Below, piece by piece: positions 1 to 8,269 of a stretch of DNA of 64,000 nucleotides. Positions within the stretch are counted from its first letter, which is position 1. Every line of letters starts with the position of its first letter. The position numbers and the translations under genes are program-made. The notes below the pieces were generated by a model. The model had not been told where the DNA came from. It ran no database searches and saw only the letters and a list, made by a program, of their open reading frames with translations. Source of the stretch: Chloroflexota bacterium (GTDB taxonomy: Bacteria; Chloroflexota; JAHJIN01); assembly GCA_018823415.1 (NCBI GenBank), contig JAHJIN010000234.1, positions 1 to 64,000 on the forward strand, read 5' to 3'.

Positions 1-51
1 CATCGCCAAGAACTTGCGCGGCTGGGCCGCTAATTCGTTGTAACTGGTCAT
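1..51 (-). CDS. Possible transposase N-terminus (partial)
   Basis: An open frame on the minus strand begins with ATG at 51 and runs off the left edge, giving 17 residues that start MTSYNELAAQPRKFL. An AGGAG box lies nine bases upstream of the ATG, so translation starting here is credible. The wording (YxELAxxPxxFLAM) resembles the first residues of IS5/DDE-type transposases with an N-terminal helix-turn-helix as I remember them. Seventeen residues cannot prove this, and any other short-leader protein is possible. Confidence 0.35.
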   Translation of the reverse strand, partial: MTSYNELAAQPRKFLAM

Positions 52-129
52 TATGCCTTGCTCCTACACAAATCCTTTTTGCAGGTTCGGAGTATAGGCG
101 TCAACGACTGGTTTGTCAAGCTAAATCGC

Positions 130-135
130 TATAAT
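130..135 (+). promoter_or_regulatory. Candidate -10 box for the flavin oxidase-like gene
   Basis: A perfect TATAAT lies 25 bases before the ATG at 160. No good -35 is seen at 16-18 bases; a TTGTCA at 113-118 is too close (11 bases). This may be an A/T-rich coincidence. Confidence 0.35.
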
Positions 136-159
136 GTCTATCAATTACCCGGAGTGCGC

Positions 160-978
160 ATGTCTCTTTTAGCTTCTTACCCCGGCCTGCTCCAGGCCCT
201 GTCCGGCGAAATGACCCCCAAGTTTTTGGCCTCCCGCTCGGCTGGCGGTGTGCCCAACCTGGTGCCGGTGACGTCGATCATGCCGGCCGGCGATGTAACG
301 GACCGCCTGATCTTTGGCAATTTCTTGCTGCGCAAGTCCATTGGCAACCTGGACGAGGACACGCGGGTGGGCGTGCTGGTGGTCACGACGGACCTGGAGG
401 GCTGGGTCTTGCAGGGCGATTTTGAGGGGTGGCAGCGCACCGGGGCCTATGTAGAGCGGATTATGAACACCGATCTGCTGCGTTACAATGCCTACACCGG
501 CATTCGCAACGCCGGCATCATCCAGGTGCACGCGGTGCTGCGCCATTTTCGCCTGTCCAAGCTGCGCGTGCTGGCAGATTATGTGCTGGCCCGGGTTGCG
601 GCTCGTTCGGTTGGCCCGGTCACAGAGGCCACAGCCATGCCCCAGGTGGTGCGCCAGCATTTCAGCCCCATGACGGCCGTGCGCGTGCTGGCTTTTTTGG
701 ACGACAACGGCTATCCCCTGACGGCGCCGGTCCTCTCACTACAGCCGGCCGGCGAACAGGCACTGGTCTGCGCCGAGGGCCTGTTCGCCGACGTGTTGGA
801 CCCGCTGCCGGCCGACACGCCGGTCGCGGCCTCGCTCCTTACCCTGGACGCGGTATCGTTCCAGGCCCAGGGGCGCTGGCTCGGGACCCGGCGGCAATTC
901 GGTCAGCCGGTGGGCGCGCTGGCGGTGACGGCAGTATATGCCGGTGGGCCGCCCATTCCGGGCCGTCAGGTGGCCTAA
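160..978 (+). CDS. PNPOx-like FMN-binding protein
   Basis: A 272-residue protein of the pyridoxamine 5'-phosphate oxidase-like split-barrel type. The N-terminal half shows the family pattern: FLASRS..GVPNLVPVTSI, then LIFGNFLLRKSIGNL, then VGVLVVTTDLEGW and a GDFEGW turn, followed by RYNAYTGIRN. Members bind FMN or F420 and act on small molecules in the cytoplasm; the substrate cannot be read here. The ATG at 160 is chosen over an upstream one at 58 because GGAG (151-154) sits five bases before it and the extra residues look non-coding. The C-terminal 120 residues are not recognised. The stop overlaps by four bases the stop of the convergent polyphosphate kinase gene. Confidence 0.75.
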   Translation: MSLLASYPGLLQALSGEMTPKFLASRSAGGVPNLVPVTSIMPAGDVTDRLIFGNFLLRKSIGNLDEDTRVGVLVVTTDLEGWVLQGDFEGWQRTGAYVERIMNTDLLRYNAYTGIRNAGIIQVHAVLRHFRLSKLRVLADYVLARVAARSVGPVTEATAMPQVVRQHFSPMTAVRVLAFLDDNGYPLTAPVLSLQPAGEQALVCAEGLFADVLDPLPADTPVAASLLTLDAVSFQAQGRWLGTRRQFGQPVGALAVTAVYAGGPPIPGRQVA

Positions 979-1748
979 GCTGACGCTTTGCCTTTTTTTT
1001 GCTTGACTTTTTTCTGGATGGGATCCGCCGGCGCATAGTCCAGCGCTTTGGTCAACGCCTCCACCAGGGTGCGCAAAGATTTGACGCGCGCATAGTTCTT
1101 GTCATTGCCCTCGACGATGGTCCACGGCGCGCTGATGGTGCTGGTCCGGCGCAGCATGTCTTCCACTGCGGTTTCATAGCGGTCCCACTTTTCGCGGTTG
1201 CGCCAGTCCTCGTCCGTCAATTTCCACGATTTATAGCCTGTCTCGCGCCGGTCCTCAAACCGGCGCAACTGTTCTTCCTGGCTGATGTGGATCCAGAACT
1301 TGACCAGGATCATGCCGAAATCGACCAGTTGGCGCTCGAATTCGTTGATCTCCCGAAAGGCACGCTTCCACTCGGCCTCGGTGCAAAACCCCTCGATGCG
1401 TTCCACCATCACTCGCCCATACCAGCTTCGGTCAAAAAAGAGGATCTGCTTCTCGTCGGGCGGCCGGAGCCGTCGCCAGAAGCGCCATAGATAGTGATGG
1501 GTGGCATCATCGCCCTTGGGTGCGGCGATGGGCAATACCTCATAGCCGCGCGGGTCCAGGCGTTCGGTCACGCGCTTGATGTTGCCGCCCTTGCCGCCGG
1601 CATCCCAACCCTCATAGACGATGACCAGGGTGCGCTTTTGCTCGTATAGTTGATAGGCCAACTCGCGCAGTTGCAGCTGGTAGCGGACCAGATCGCGCTT
1701 GTACTCTTCGGTGGTCAGGCTTTTGCTCAGATCGATGGTTTCCAGCAT
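975..1748 (-). CDS. Polyphosphate kinase 2 family protein (copy B)
   Basis: A 257-residue PPK2 protein. Family members move phosphate between polyphosphate and nucleotides (AMP, ADP or GDP) in the cytoplasm. The Walker A loop GWDAGGKGGN is at residues 47-56 and the Walker B/lid region DRSWYGR at 106-112; LDPRGYEV and the FWIHIS..EQLRRF stretch are also typical. Length is that of a single-domain PPK2. The ATG at 1748 lies one base after the stop of the paralogous upstream gene, so translation is very likely coupled. An upstream in-frame start at 1817 would lie inside the paralogue and is rejected. PPK2 class and preferred nucleotide are not decided by eye. Confidence 0.93.
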   Translation of the reverse strand: MLETIDLSKSLTTEEYKRDLVRYQLQLRELAYQLYEQKRTLVIVYEGWDAGGKGGNIKRVTERLDPRGYEVLPIAAPKGDDATHHYLWRFWRRLRPPDEKQILFFDRSWYGRVMVERIEGFCTEAEWKRAFREINEFERQLVDFGMILVKFWIHISQEEQLRRFEDRRETGYKSWKLTDEDWRNREKWDRYETAVEDMLRRTSTISAPWTIVEGNDKNYARVKSLRTLVEALTKALDYAPADPIQKKVKQKKGKASA

Positions 1749-1749
1749 A

Positions 1750-2526
1750 CTACTCCTCCTCGTCCTCTTCGTCTGCCTCGTCCGCGGTGGGTTGCTCTTC
1801 TGGCAAGGGCTGTCCATGCTCCACCAAAGCCTGTTCCAGCCGGCTGACGATGGTTTGGAATACCTGGACGTGGGTCCACCGGCTGTCTGTGGCGCTCACC
1901 AGGGTCCACCGGCCCCACTCGGTATCGGTGCGTTCGAGCATTTCTTCGATGGCAGCCACATACTGTTCGTATTTTTTGTGGTGCTCCCAGTCTTCAGACT
2001 GGACGTGCCACGCCGTTAGCGGGTCTTTTTCCAGCGTCTTAAAGCGCCGCGTTTGCTCTTCTCTGCTGATGTGCAAAAAGAACTTGATGATCACATAGCC
2101 ATCGTCGGCCAGGGTGCGTTCCAGATCCACGATGTCCTGGTAGGCCCGCCGCCATTCAGGCTCGGGGGTGAGGTTCTCGACACGTTCCACCAGGACCCGG
2201 CCGTACCAGCTCCGGTCAAAGATTGCCATCTCGCCATAGTTGGGAATCTTGAGCCAAAAGCGCCACAGCCAGGGCATGTGGGTTTCCGCGGTGCGCGGGG
2301 CCTGGATGGCATAGAGCTTGAAGCCGCGCGGGTCGAGTCGGCGGGTGAGCTGGTTGATCGAGGTGCCCTTGCCGGCGGCGTCCCAGCCCTCAAAGAGGAT
2401 AATGCTGGGGATGTGAGCGTCCCAGCAGGCGTGCTCCAGGTCATAGAGTCGGTTACGCAGGCGACCAAGCTGCGCCTTGTAGTCGGCCTTTTTTAGCTTT
2501 TTGTTCAGATCGACGGTTTCTAGCAT
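1750..2526 (-). CDS. Polyphosphate kinase 2 family protein (copy A)
   Basis: A 258-residue PPK2 paralogue. Walker A GWDAAGKGTS is at residues 47-56, DRSWYGR at 104-110, and LDPRGFKLYAIQAP plus FFLHIS..EQ are as expected. A good ribosome site (GGAGGT, six bases before the ATG) makes this the first gene of the PPK2 pair. The protein ends in a run of acidic residues (EADEEDEEE) whose codons read GAGGAGGAG. That purine run sits just before the ATG of copy B and probably serves as its Shine-Dalgarno sequence. Two single-domain PPK2 genes separated by one base resemble an unfused form of the two-domain polyphosphate:AMP phosphotransferases. Confidence 0.93.
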   Translation of the reverse strand: MLETVDLNKKLKKADYKAQLGRLRNRLYDLEHACWDAHIPSIILFEGWDAAGKGTSINQLTRRLDPRGFKLYAIQAPRTAETHMPWLWRFWLKIPNYGEMAIFDRSWYGRVLVERVENLTPEPEWRRAYQDIVDLERTLADDGYVIIKFFLHISREEQTRRFKTLEKDPLTAWHVQSEDWEHHKKYEQYVAAIEEMLERTDTEWGRWTLVSATDSRWTHVQVFQTIVSRLEQALVEHGQPLPEEQPTADEADEEDEEE

Positions 2527-2573
2527 GGTTGACCTCCGAAAACAGGCTTCTGGCTCGTAACGGGTTTATCCGG

Positions 2574-4433
2574 TCACAGCACGCTCACGGCCAGGGTCAG
2601 TTGGCGGCGCAGGGCCGGGTCGTTGAAATCCGCCCAGGCGGCGGGAAAGGTATCGATCAGGCGCAGCATCTCGGACTGCTTGTCGGCCAGATAGCCGGCG
2701 GGGCCTTCGATGCTGACCCCGGTGAGATGGTCCTGGTGCCATTGGGCCAGGTACTCGACGGTGAGGCCGCAGGCCACGTTGGCGTCGTTCAGATCACCCA
2801 GATGGTCCTGCATCAGCTTGATTGCCCTGATGATCTCGGTGGTTTCTGGCCCCAGGACCTCCTGAAAGAACTCGAGAGTGTAGCGCAGCCGCTTGAAGGC
2901 GATGCGCAAGGCGTGCAGGGTGGGGATGTCGGCCTGGGGCAGCAGCGGTTCATAGGCGCGGATGGCGGCCAGGCGTTGATAGACGACCACGGGCACCAGT
3001 TGGCAGACCTGGGTGGGCGCGGGTCCAGGCACATCGGTGGGGCTGGCTATCCCAAATCCATCAGTCGCCACAAACTCGCCCAGTGCCCGGACGAACCGGT
3101 CATAACGGTGGCTATCCAGGTAACGCTGCATATGTTGGCGGGCCAGTTCGCGTTGGACTTGCCAGCTCGAAGTCAGTGGATCCAGGCTATGCCGGCGTTC
3201 GGGCGCCAGCGCACTGATGTAGGTCTGGGTTTTATCCAGCAGCACATCCAGGTCGCGCACGCGGCCCAGGGCGCGCCCGGTGCGGCGCATTCCCTTGACC
3301 AGCGGGGCAAAGACGGTCGGGTCGTAATAGTCGCCAAAGATGCGTGCGGCCGCGCGCATGCGCCGGGTGGCCACGCGCATGTCGTGCAACTCTTCGATGT
3401 CGTCGCCCTGACGGGTCCCCGGCTCGTGCTGGAGCATGCGTTGCAGGTGAAAGCGCAGGATCTTGCGTCCGGCCTCGCTCATGGGATCATCGGGCCGCAC
3501 GCCTGGGGTCGCCGGCGCCGGGGCGCTCGCGCTCAGGATTGCCAACTCGCTGACGGTGAGGTGGTTCAGAGGCTCGTCCGGGGAGAGAAATCGCAGTTGA
3601 AAGTCAAAGATCTGGTGCCAGAGGTCGGCTTTTTTCTGGGCGCGCCCGGCGTCTTCCTGGGAATGGGGGCCTTGCACCGGGATGGTGAACCCCTCGTCAA
3701 AGCCGATGGGTTCATCCAGCTGGGTGGTCTGACTCTGGCTGTAATCCAGGCCATCGGCCATGCGTACCAGGGCGGTGATGGCGAGGGTGTCTTCCTGGGC
3801 TTGCTCGGAGAGGACCATGAAGGCCGGTTCCTGGTCGGGTTTGACCTTTTTGCGATGGAACCGGGCCACACAGGCCACCATCTCGCGTTCTTCGTCGGTC
3901 AGATCGGCCAGGGGGTGCCGCAAGAGAATGTCGCGCCCGGCCTTGTGGTGGGCGATGGGGTCGGTTGCCAGGCCCACGTTGTGGAGCAAACCGGCGGTAT
4001 AGACGAGATTGCGCTGCTCCGGGGCCAGGTCGTGCACGTCATCGGTGAGGTCAAAGAGTTGCCCGGCCAGCTCGGCCACTCGCCGGGCGTGATCCATGTC
4101 TACCTGGTACTGTTGGCACAGTTCGGCGATGGTCAGCAAGTGCGGCGCGGCTGGCGGTTCGGGTGCCGGGGCCGGCGCCGGCCCGGCGTAGGCTTCCCAG
4201 ATGGCCGGGGCAAAAATGCCGGCTGCCCCCTGGTTGCTGCTCCGGGCGGCGGCCAGCCAGTGACGGACCGTGCGGGTGGTCACGCCGGCCCGGCGGGCCG
4301 TCTCGCCGCGCGAGACACCCTCGTCATGGGCCAACAGGATGATGGCCCGGCGGGCGTAGCGCGGCTCGGCCTGGGTGGCAATGCGCTCGACGGTGGCGCG
4401 TTCCACGGCGGTAAGACGAGGTTCCGGATCCAT
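2574..4433 (-). CDS. HTH - HD-like - CHAD domain fusion protein
   Basis: A 619-residue protein with three parts. Residues about 5-62 form a helix-turn-helix of the kind found at transposase N-termini (RRAGVTTRTVRHWL). Residues about 100-240 resemble the HD domain that follows Ppx/GppA exopolyphosphatases: H115, LLHNVG at 149-154, HH at 162-163, and MADGLD at 225-230. Residues about 310-600 are a CHAD domain (LHDMRVATRRMR..., LRIAFKRLRYTLEFF), a histidine-rich helical fold known to bind polyphosphate granules. The HD doublet reads His-Asn at 151-152, which should weaken metal binding, so this part may sense rather than cleave. AGGAG lies seven bases before the ATG. The PPK2 and CYTH neighbours support a polyphosphate role. 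Confidence 0.88.
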   Translation of the reverse strand: MDPEPRLTAVERATVERIATQAEPRYARRAIILLAHDEGVSRGETARRAGVTTRTVRHWLAAARSSNQGAAGIFAPAIWEAYAGPAPAPAPEPPAAPHLLTIAELCQQYQVDMDHARRVAELAGQLFDLTDDVHDLAPEQRNLVYTAGLLHNVGLATDPIAHHKAGRDILLRHPLADLTDEEREMVACVARFHRKKVKPDQEPAFMVLSEQAQEDTLAITALVRMADGLDYSQSQTTQLDEPIGFDEGFTIPVQGPHSQEDAGRAQKKADLWHQIFDFQLRFLSPDEPLNHLTVSELAILSASAPAPATPGVRPDDPMSEAGRKILRFHLQRMLQHEPGTRQGDDIEELHDMRVATRRMRAAARIFGDYYDPTVFAPLVKGMRRTGRALGRVRDLDVLLDKTQTYISALAPERRHSLDPLTSSWQVQRELARQHMQRYLDSHRYDRFVRALGEFVATDGFGIASPTDVPGPAPTQVCQLVPVVVYQRLAAIRAYEPLLPQADIPTLHALRIAFKRLRYTLEFFQEVLGPETTEIIRAIKLMQDHLGDLNDANVACGLTVEYLAQWHQDHLTGVSIEGPAGYLADKQSEMLRLIDTFPAAWADFNDPALRRQLTLAVSVL

Positions 4434-4467
4434 GTTACTCTCCTGGGCGGGGCGCTGGTCGCCTGAT

Positions 4468-5109
4468 CTATGCGAGCATGGTCAGGGCGCGTTCGTATTT
4501 GCTGCGGGTCTCGGGTAGCAGGTGCCAGTGGGTGGTCAATTCTTCTACGACTCGCTCTAGGTCGGCCAGGGTGCCGGTCAGGGTCAGCTCGACCTCTAGC
4601 TCCAGGTAGGTGCTCTGGTCGGCGTGCTCGTTGCCCGGCCGGGCCAGGCAGACCTGCCCCAGGCAGACGTGGTCCAGGCTGACCTGCGCCACGACGCGGG
4701 ACCCATCGAGCAGCGTGCGCAGGTGGCGGGTCTGGTGCAAGTCAAACAGCGGCTGCAATGCCTGACCGGGGTACAATTCCTCGGCCAGGTCGCGGGCCGG
4801 GCCGGCCGGCCAGGTGGCCGGGTCGAGGGTGGCGCCGGGCGGCAGCATGGTCTCGTGCTCTGGGCGTTGGTGGATAGCGCCCTGGGCCTGCCCTACCCCT
4901 TTGAAGGTGATGATCCGTTTATTGCCGCGCTGCCGCAGGCGGCAGGCATAGCCGTGGCGCCGGATGGCCCAGTCTGGCGTGTCCAGGTAATGGTCGTGTT
5001 CAGTGCGGGTGGCCTCGGCGACCAGCCGCATCCCAGCCAGGGACTCGGCGGCCAGGAGGCGCTGGAACGCGGCCTTGTCGGGGATGGCAAACTTGGCTTC
5101 TATTTCCAC
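4468..5109 (-). CDS. CYTH domain (triphosphate tunnel) protein
   Basis: A 213-residue CYTH-domain protein. The signature EIEAK (ExExK) is at residues 2-6, followed by YLDTPDW, RLRQRGNKRIITFKG, the basic strand at SRVVAQVSLDHV, and YLELEVEL near the end. The family hydrolyses inorganic triphosphate or thiamine triphosphate, or makes cAMP, with metal inside an eight-stranded tunnel; an inorganic triphosphatase role fits the PPK2/CHAD neighbours. The start is taken as GTG at 5109, the residue before EIEAK. A longer open frame upstream reads as the shadow of the Nudix gene. The ribosome site is weak (AGG nine bases upstream). CYTH and CHAD are often fused in other bacteria; here they are adjacent genes. 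Confidence 0.88.
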   Translation of the reverse strand: MEIEAKFAIPDKAAFQRLLAAESLAGMRLVAEATRTEHDHYLDTPDWAIRRHGYACRLRQRGNKRIITFKGVGQAQGAIHQRPEHETMLPPGATLDPATWPAGPARDLAEELYPGQALQPLFDLHQTRHLRTLLDGSRVVAQVSLDHVCLGQVCLARPGNEHADQSTYLELEVELTLTGTLADLERVVEELTTHWHLLPETRSKYERALTMLA

Positions 5110-5152
5110 GTGGTGAAACCTGCTTTCGGGCAATCGGGCGCGCGCCGGACCG

Positions 5153-5728
5153 TCATTCGCCGAGGGCCTGGTATACCAGCTCGTGGGCCACGGCGCGCCA
5201 GCGGCCCCAGCCGGCCCGGGGTGCCAGCAGGCTGTGCAGGTGCTCGATGACGGCCGGCAGTTCGGCGATGGGGACCTCTTGAAATTGGGCGATCTCGGCC
5301 TCCTGGCGTTGCAGAGGCCCCTCGGTCTGGGGCACGGCAAAGACATAGGAGACGAACGGGAGTGTGTGACCGTCATACTGGATGCGGCAATCGATCACGC
5401 CCAACAACCGCGCCGTGGTCAGGGTCAGGCCGGTCTCTTCGTGCATCTCGCGGGCCAGGGCCTCTGCCACGGGTTCGTCCCAGCCGATGCCGCCGGAAAG
5501 GAGGCGATACACGTCCTGGCCGTACCAGCTCTTGCGGTGCAGCAACAGACGGCGGCCGGGCCGTTCGACGGCCATCACCACCTCGCCGCGCCGGTCCCTG
5601 GTTCGACCCAGACGCGAGGCATAGAGATACGCGTCGCCTTCCACTTCCACCGTGGCACGGAGCGGCTCGCCGTAGCGGGCCGTCAGATGCAACAACTCGG
5701 CATTGTCAATGGGCGCAAAAGGGGCCAT
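5153..5728 (-). CDS. Nudix hydrolase
   Basis: A 191-residue Nudix protein. The full Nudix box G-x5-E-x7-REMHEETGL ends at about residue 101, preceded by RLLSGGIGWDEP. The N-terminal 60 residues carry a strand-rich region typical of ADP-ribose or nucleotide-sugar pyrophosphatases (VEVEGDAYLYASR). It would cleave a nucleoside diphosphate-X bond in the cytoplasm; the substrate is unknown. ATG at 5728 is preferred to an upstream TTG at 5761. It lies 43 bases ahead of the CYTH gene and probably heads that cluster or shares its transcript. Confidence 0.88.
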   Translation of the reverse strand: MAPFAPIDNAELLHLTARYGEPLRATVEVEGDAYLYASRLGRTRDRRGEVVMAVERPGRRLLLHRKSWYGQDVYRLLSGGIGWDEPVAEALAREMHEETGLTLTTARLLGVIDCRIQYDGHTLPFVSYVFAVPQTEGPLQRQEAEIAQFQEVPIAELPAVIEHLHSLLAPRAGWGRWRAVAHELVYQALGE

Positions 5729-5765
5729 GTCGACTCTCTGACCGGTGATTGCGGGCCGCAAGTGG

Positions 5766-6647
5766 TCAGGCCGCGTATTTCTTTTGTGCGAGAACGACTG
5801 TCAAATCGTTCCCTTCACTGCTTGTGCTCCCACCCATTGACGGGTAAAACGCGACCTCGCGAAACCCACACTCGACCAGCAGTGACCGATATTGCTCATC
5901 CGTGTAGGCTTTTGTGCTCGCCGAATGGCATGCCACCTTACCGGTCACGGCATTGATGACATAGTAGCGTTCGATTGCCACCTTGGCCTCGGTATCCCAA
6001 AAGTTCTCTTGAAGGCAGAGGTGCGGCCCATCCGAGAACAACCCTTTTTCGGCAGAATACCACAAGGACGGTTGTTCTCCTATCTTGAGGACTGCTTTAA
6101 AGGTATGTGGCTCAAGAAGCAGAAAACCGTTTGGCACCAGGGCACGATAGGCTTTCTCAAGAATGCCTCTTGTTTCTGTAGGGCGGAAGACGTTGAACTC
6201 GCCAAAGATCAGCATGACCAGACCATAACCGTCGCCATAACCTGCTGTCCGGATGTCCTGCTGAATGTACGTGCATTCAAGTCCCTCTTGTTCAGCCAGC
6301 TCACTTGCGTAGGCTATGGAGGCCGGAGAGAAATCAATCCCTACACAGTGATGCCCCAGTCTCGCAAACCGGCTCGTGTACAATCCCGGGCCACAGCCGA
6401 GGTCGAGAATCCGCGTCGGGTTCCCCTTCAAAACCTGATCGTGAATCCACCTGACATGGCTGTCAATGATCTCGAAACGACGACTGGCAGCATCATGCCC
6501 TTGGGATAAATGCACTTTGAGCATTCGCCTGCTGAAACCTGGCTCATTCCACGGTATTTTTTCTCCCTCGGCCCATGGTTGGGGGGTACTCGATCTGCGA
6601 ATGACATCCAGTAGCTTCAATGCGAGTCTCTCCGTGCCCAACCACAA
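5766..6647 (-). CDS. Class I SAM-dependent methyltransferase
   Basis: A 293-residue methyltransferase. Motif I is DLGCGPG at residues 82-88, followed by the acidic GIDFSP end of strand 2, then QQDIRT and FGEFNVF. The C-terminal half (YSAEKGLFSD, CLQENFWD, ERYYVINA) resembles small-molecule methyltransferases; the substrate is unknown. No ATG is available at the N-terminus, so TTG at 6647 is proposed because residues 20-50 (PWAEGEKIPWNEPGFS..ML) look like family sequence. A promoter about 105 bases upstream matches. The gene is visibly richer in A/T and uses different codons from both neighbours, suggesting a separate origin. Confidence 0.82.
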   Translation of the reverse strand: MWLGTERLALKLLDVIRRSSTPQPWAEGEKIPWNEPGFSRRMLKVHLSQGHDAASRRFEIIDSHVRWIHDQVLKGNPTRILDLGCGPGLYTSRFARLGHHCVGIDFSPASIAYASELAEQEGLECTYIQQDIRTAGYGDGYGLVMLIFGEFNVFRPTETRGILEKAYRALVPNGFLLLEPHTFKAVLKIGEQPSLWYSAEKGLFSDGPHLCLQENFWDTEAKVAIERYYVINAVTGKVACHSASTKAYTDEQYRSLLVECGFREVAFYPSMGGSTSSEGNDLTVVLAQKKYAA

Positions 6648-6752
6648 TTTCCAGATCCGTGGTATGCGGCCTAATGACCGGGGGGTATTTCACGTCCCAA
6701 CAGGAGGTGGTTAGCGGGCAGCCGACCGCGATCCCACCAATCGCACAAAACT

Positions 6753-6781
6753 ATTATACCAGATCGCACAGGCCGTCGCAA
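6753..6781 (-). promoter_or_regulatory. Promoter for the methyltransferase gene
   Basis: On the minus strand, TTGCGA (6781-6776) and TATAAT (6758-6753) are separated by exactly 17 bases. This implies a start near 6746 and a leader of about 100 bases. It faces away from the pdxS promoter 26 bases to the right. Confidence 0.65.
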
Positions 6782-6806
6782 TAGAAAAAAACGCCTGGGT
6801 ACTTGC

Positions 6807-6835
6807 TTGCAAAGCACTCGCTTTTGGTATAGAAT
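6807..6835 (+). promoter_or_regulatory. Promoter of the pdxS operon
   Basis: TTGCAA (6807-6812) and TAGAAT (6830-6835) are 17 bases apart, giving a start near 6842 and a leader of about 75 bases before the pdxS ATG. Confidence 0.6.
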
Positions 6836-6916
6836 AGGGTCGGTACTGCCCGGCCGGGCAGAGGCCTCGAAATTGAGGTCACAATCTTGTTGTGTACAGA
6901 TCAAGGAGGATCTGAA

Positions 6917-7804
6917 ATGGAAAAGGAAACCGGAACCTGGTCGGTCAAGGTGGGCCTGGCCCAGATGCTCAAGGGTGGGGTGATCATGGACGTGGTGACG
7001 CCGGAACATGCCCAGATCGCCGAAGAAGCCGGCGCCTGCGCGGTGATGGCCCTGGAACGTGTCCCTGCCGATATTCGCGCCCAGGGCGGCGTGGCGCGCA
7101 TGAGCGACCCGGACCTGATCCAACGCATCATGGCGGCCGTGACTATTCCGGTGATGGCCAAGTGCCGCATTGGGCATTTCGTGGAAGCGCAGGTGCTAGA
7201 AGCCCTGGGCGTGGACTATATCGACGAGAGCGAGGTGCTGACGCCGGCCGACGAGGAACATCACATCGACAAGCACCAGTTCAAGGTGCCCTTTGTGTGC
7301 GGCTGCCGCAACCTGGGCGAGGCCCTGCGGCGCATTGGCGAAGGGGCAGCCATGATCCGCACCAAGGGCGAGGCCGGTACCGGCAACGTGGTAGAGGCCG
7401 TGCGTCATGGCCGGGCCGTGCTGGGCGAGATCCGCCACCTCCAGAACATGGCCCCGGAAGAGCTGATGCATGCTGCCAAGGAGATGGGCGCGCCCTATGA
7501 GCTGGTGGTGCAGACGGCCCGGCTGGGCCGGCTCCCGGTGGTGAACTTTGCCGCCGGCGGTCTGGCTACCCCGGCCGACGCCGCCCTCATGATGCAACTG
7601 GGCGTGGACGGCGTCTTTGTGGGCAGCGGCATTTTCAAGTCCAGCGACCCGGCGCGCCGGGCCAAGGCCATTGTCGAGGCCACCACCCACTTTCGCGATC
7701 CCAAGATCATCGCCGAGGTCTCGCGGGGCCTGGGCGAGGCCATGCCCGGCCTGGAAATCGCCGCCATTCCCGAGGCCGAACTGCTGGCCGGGCGCGGTTG
7801 GTGA
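6917..7804 (+). CDS. pdxS: Pyridoxal 5'-phosphate synthase, PdxS subunit
   Basis: A 295-residue PdxS. With PdxT it builds pyridoxal phosphate from ribose 5-phosphate, glyceraldehyde 3-phosphate and ammonia in a large cytoplasmic complex. The Schiff-base lysine region [14 protein letters not shown] is at about residues 79-92, with K82 matching the catalytic lysine. [40 protein letters not shown] and [14 protein letters not shown] are all strongly conserved. AAGGAGGA (6903-6910) lies six bases before the ATG at 6917, ruling out the earlier start at 6887. The stop overlaps the next start as GTGA. Confidence 0.97.
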   Translation: MEKETGTWSVKVGLAQMLKGGVIMDVVTPEHAQIAEEAGACAVMALERVPADIRAQGGVARMSDPDLIQRIMAAVTIPVMAKCRIGHFVEAQVLEALGVDYIDESEVLTPADEEHHIDKHQFKVPFVCGCRNLGEALRRIGEGAAMIRTKGEAGTGNVVEAVRHGRAVLGEIRHLQNMAPEELMHAAKEMGAPYELVVQTARLGRLPVVNFAAGGLATPADAALMMQLGVDGVFVGSGIFKSSDPARRAKAIVEATTHFRDPKIIAEVSRGLGEAMPGLEIAAIPEAELLAGRGW

Positions 7805-8265
7805 GCGCATATAACTTGCGCCTAGCCACTCTTGATGACGTCGTCGACCTGGTGCGGTTGCGCCGGCTCATGTTCGAGTCTATGGGCATCACAGACGTCG
7901 CCGCCCTGGACCGGGCCGACGTCGCCTGCGAGGCATATTTTCGTCAGGCTCTCCCGGCCGGCGTGTACCGGGGCTGGGTGGCCCAAGCGCCCGACGGCCG
8001 CGTGGTTGCCAGCGCCGGCTATGTTATCGACCGGCACCCGCCGGGGCCGTGGAACCCCACCGGCCGCATTGGCTACATCATGAACCTGTACGTGGAGCCG
8101 GCCCATCGCCGGCGCAGCCTGGCCCGGCGCATCATGGAAACCATCCTGGCGCACCTGCGCGCCGCTGGGGTATGCGCCTTTTCGCTCCACGCCACCAACG
8201 TGGGCCGGCCCCTGTACGAAAGCCTGGGCTTTGCCGCATCCAACGAGATGCGGCTGCGAGAGTGA
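7801..8265 (+). CDS. GNAT N-acetyltransferase
   Basis: A 154-residue GNAT protein. [20 protein letters not shown] is the acetyl-CoA binding strand and loop (R/Q-x-x-G/S-x-A type), and [12 protein letters not shown] is the usual C-terminal motif. It transfers an acetyl group to an unknown amine. It starts at GTG 7801, overlapping the pdxS stop by four bases, and ends four bases before pdxT. It therefore sits inside the PLP synthase operon and is probably translated by coupling. A role in acting on PLP-related amines is conceivable but not shown. Confidence 0.88.
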   Translation: MSAYNLRLATLDDVVDLVRLRRLMFESMGITDVAALDRADVACEAYFRQALPAGVYRGWVAQAPDGRVVASAGYVIDRHPPGPWNPTGRIGYIMNLYVEPAHRRRSLARRIMETILAHLRAAGVCAFSLHATNVGRPLYESLGFAASNEMRLRE

Positions 8266-8269
8266 GAAT

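Noticed and set aside
2529-4466. Long plus-strand open frame opposite the CHAD fusion gene
   Set aside because: It has no family motif, is rich in Gly/Gln/His, and is the exact complement of a gene with clear domains; high GC keeps the opposite frame open.
8231-8269. Upstream start for pdxT
   Set aside because: It lies inside the GNAT coding sequence; family sequence begins right after TTG 8270.
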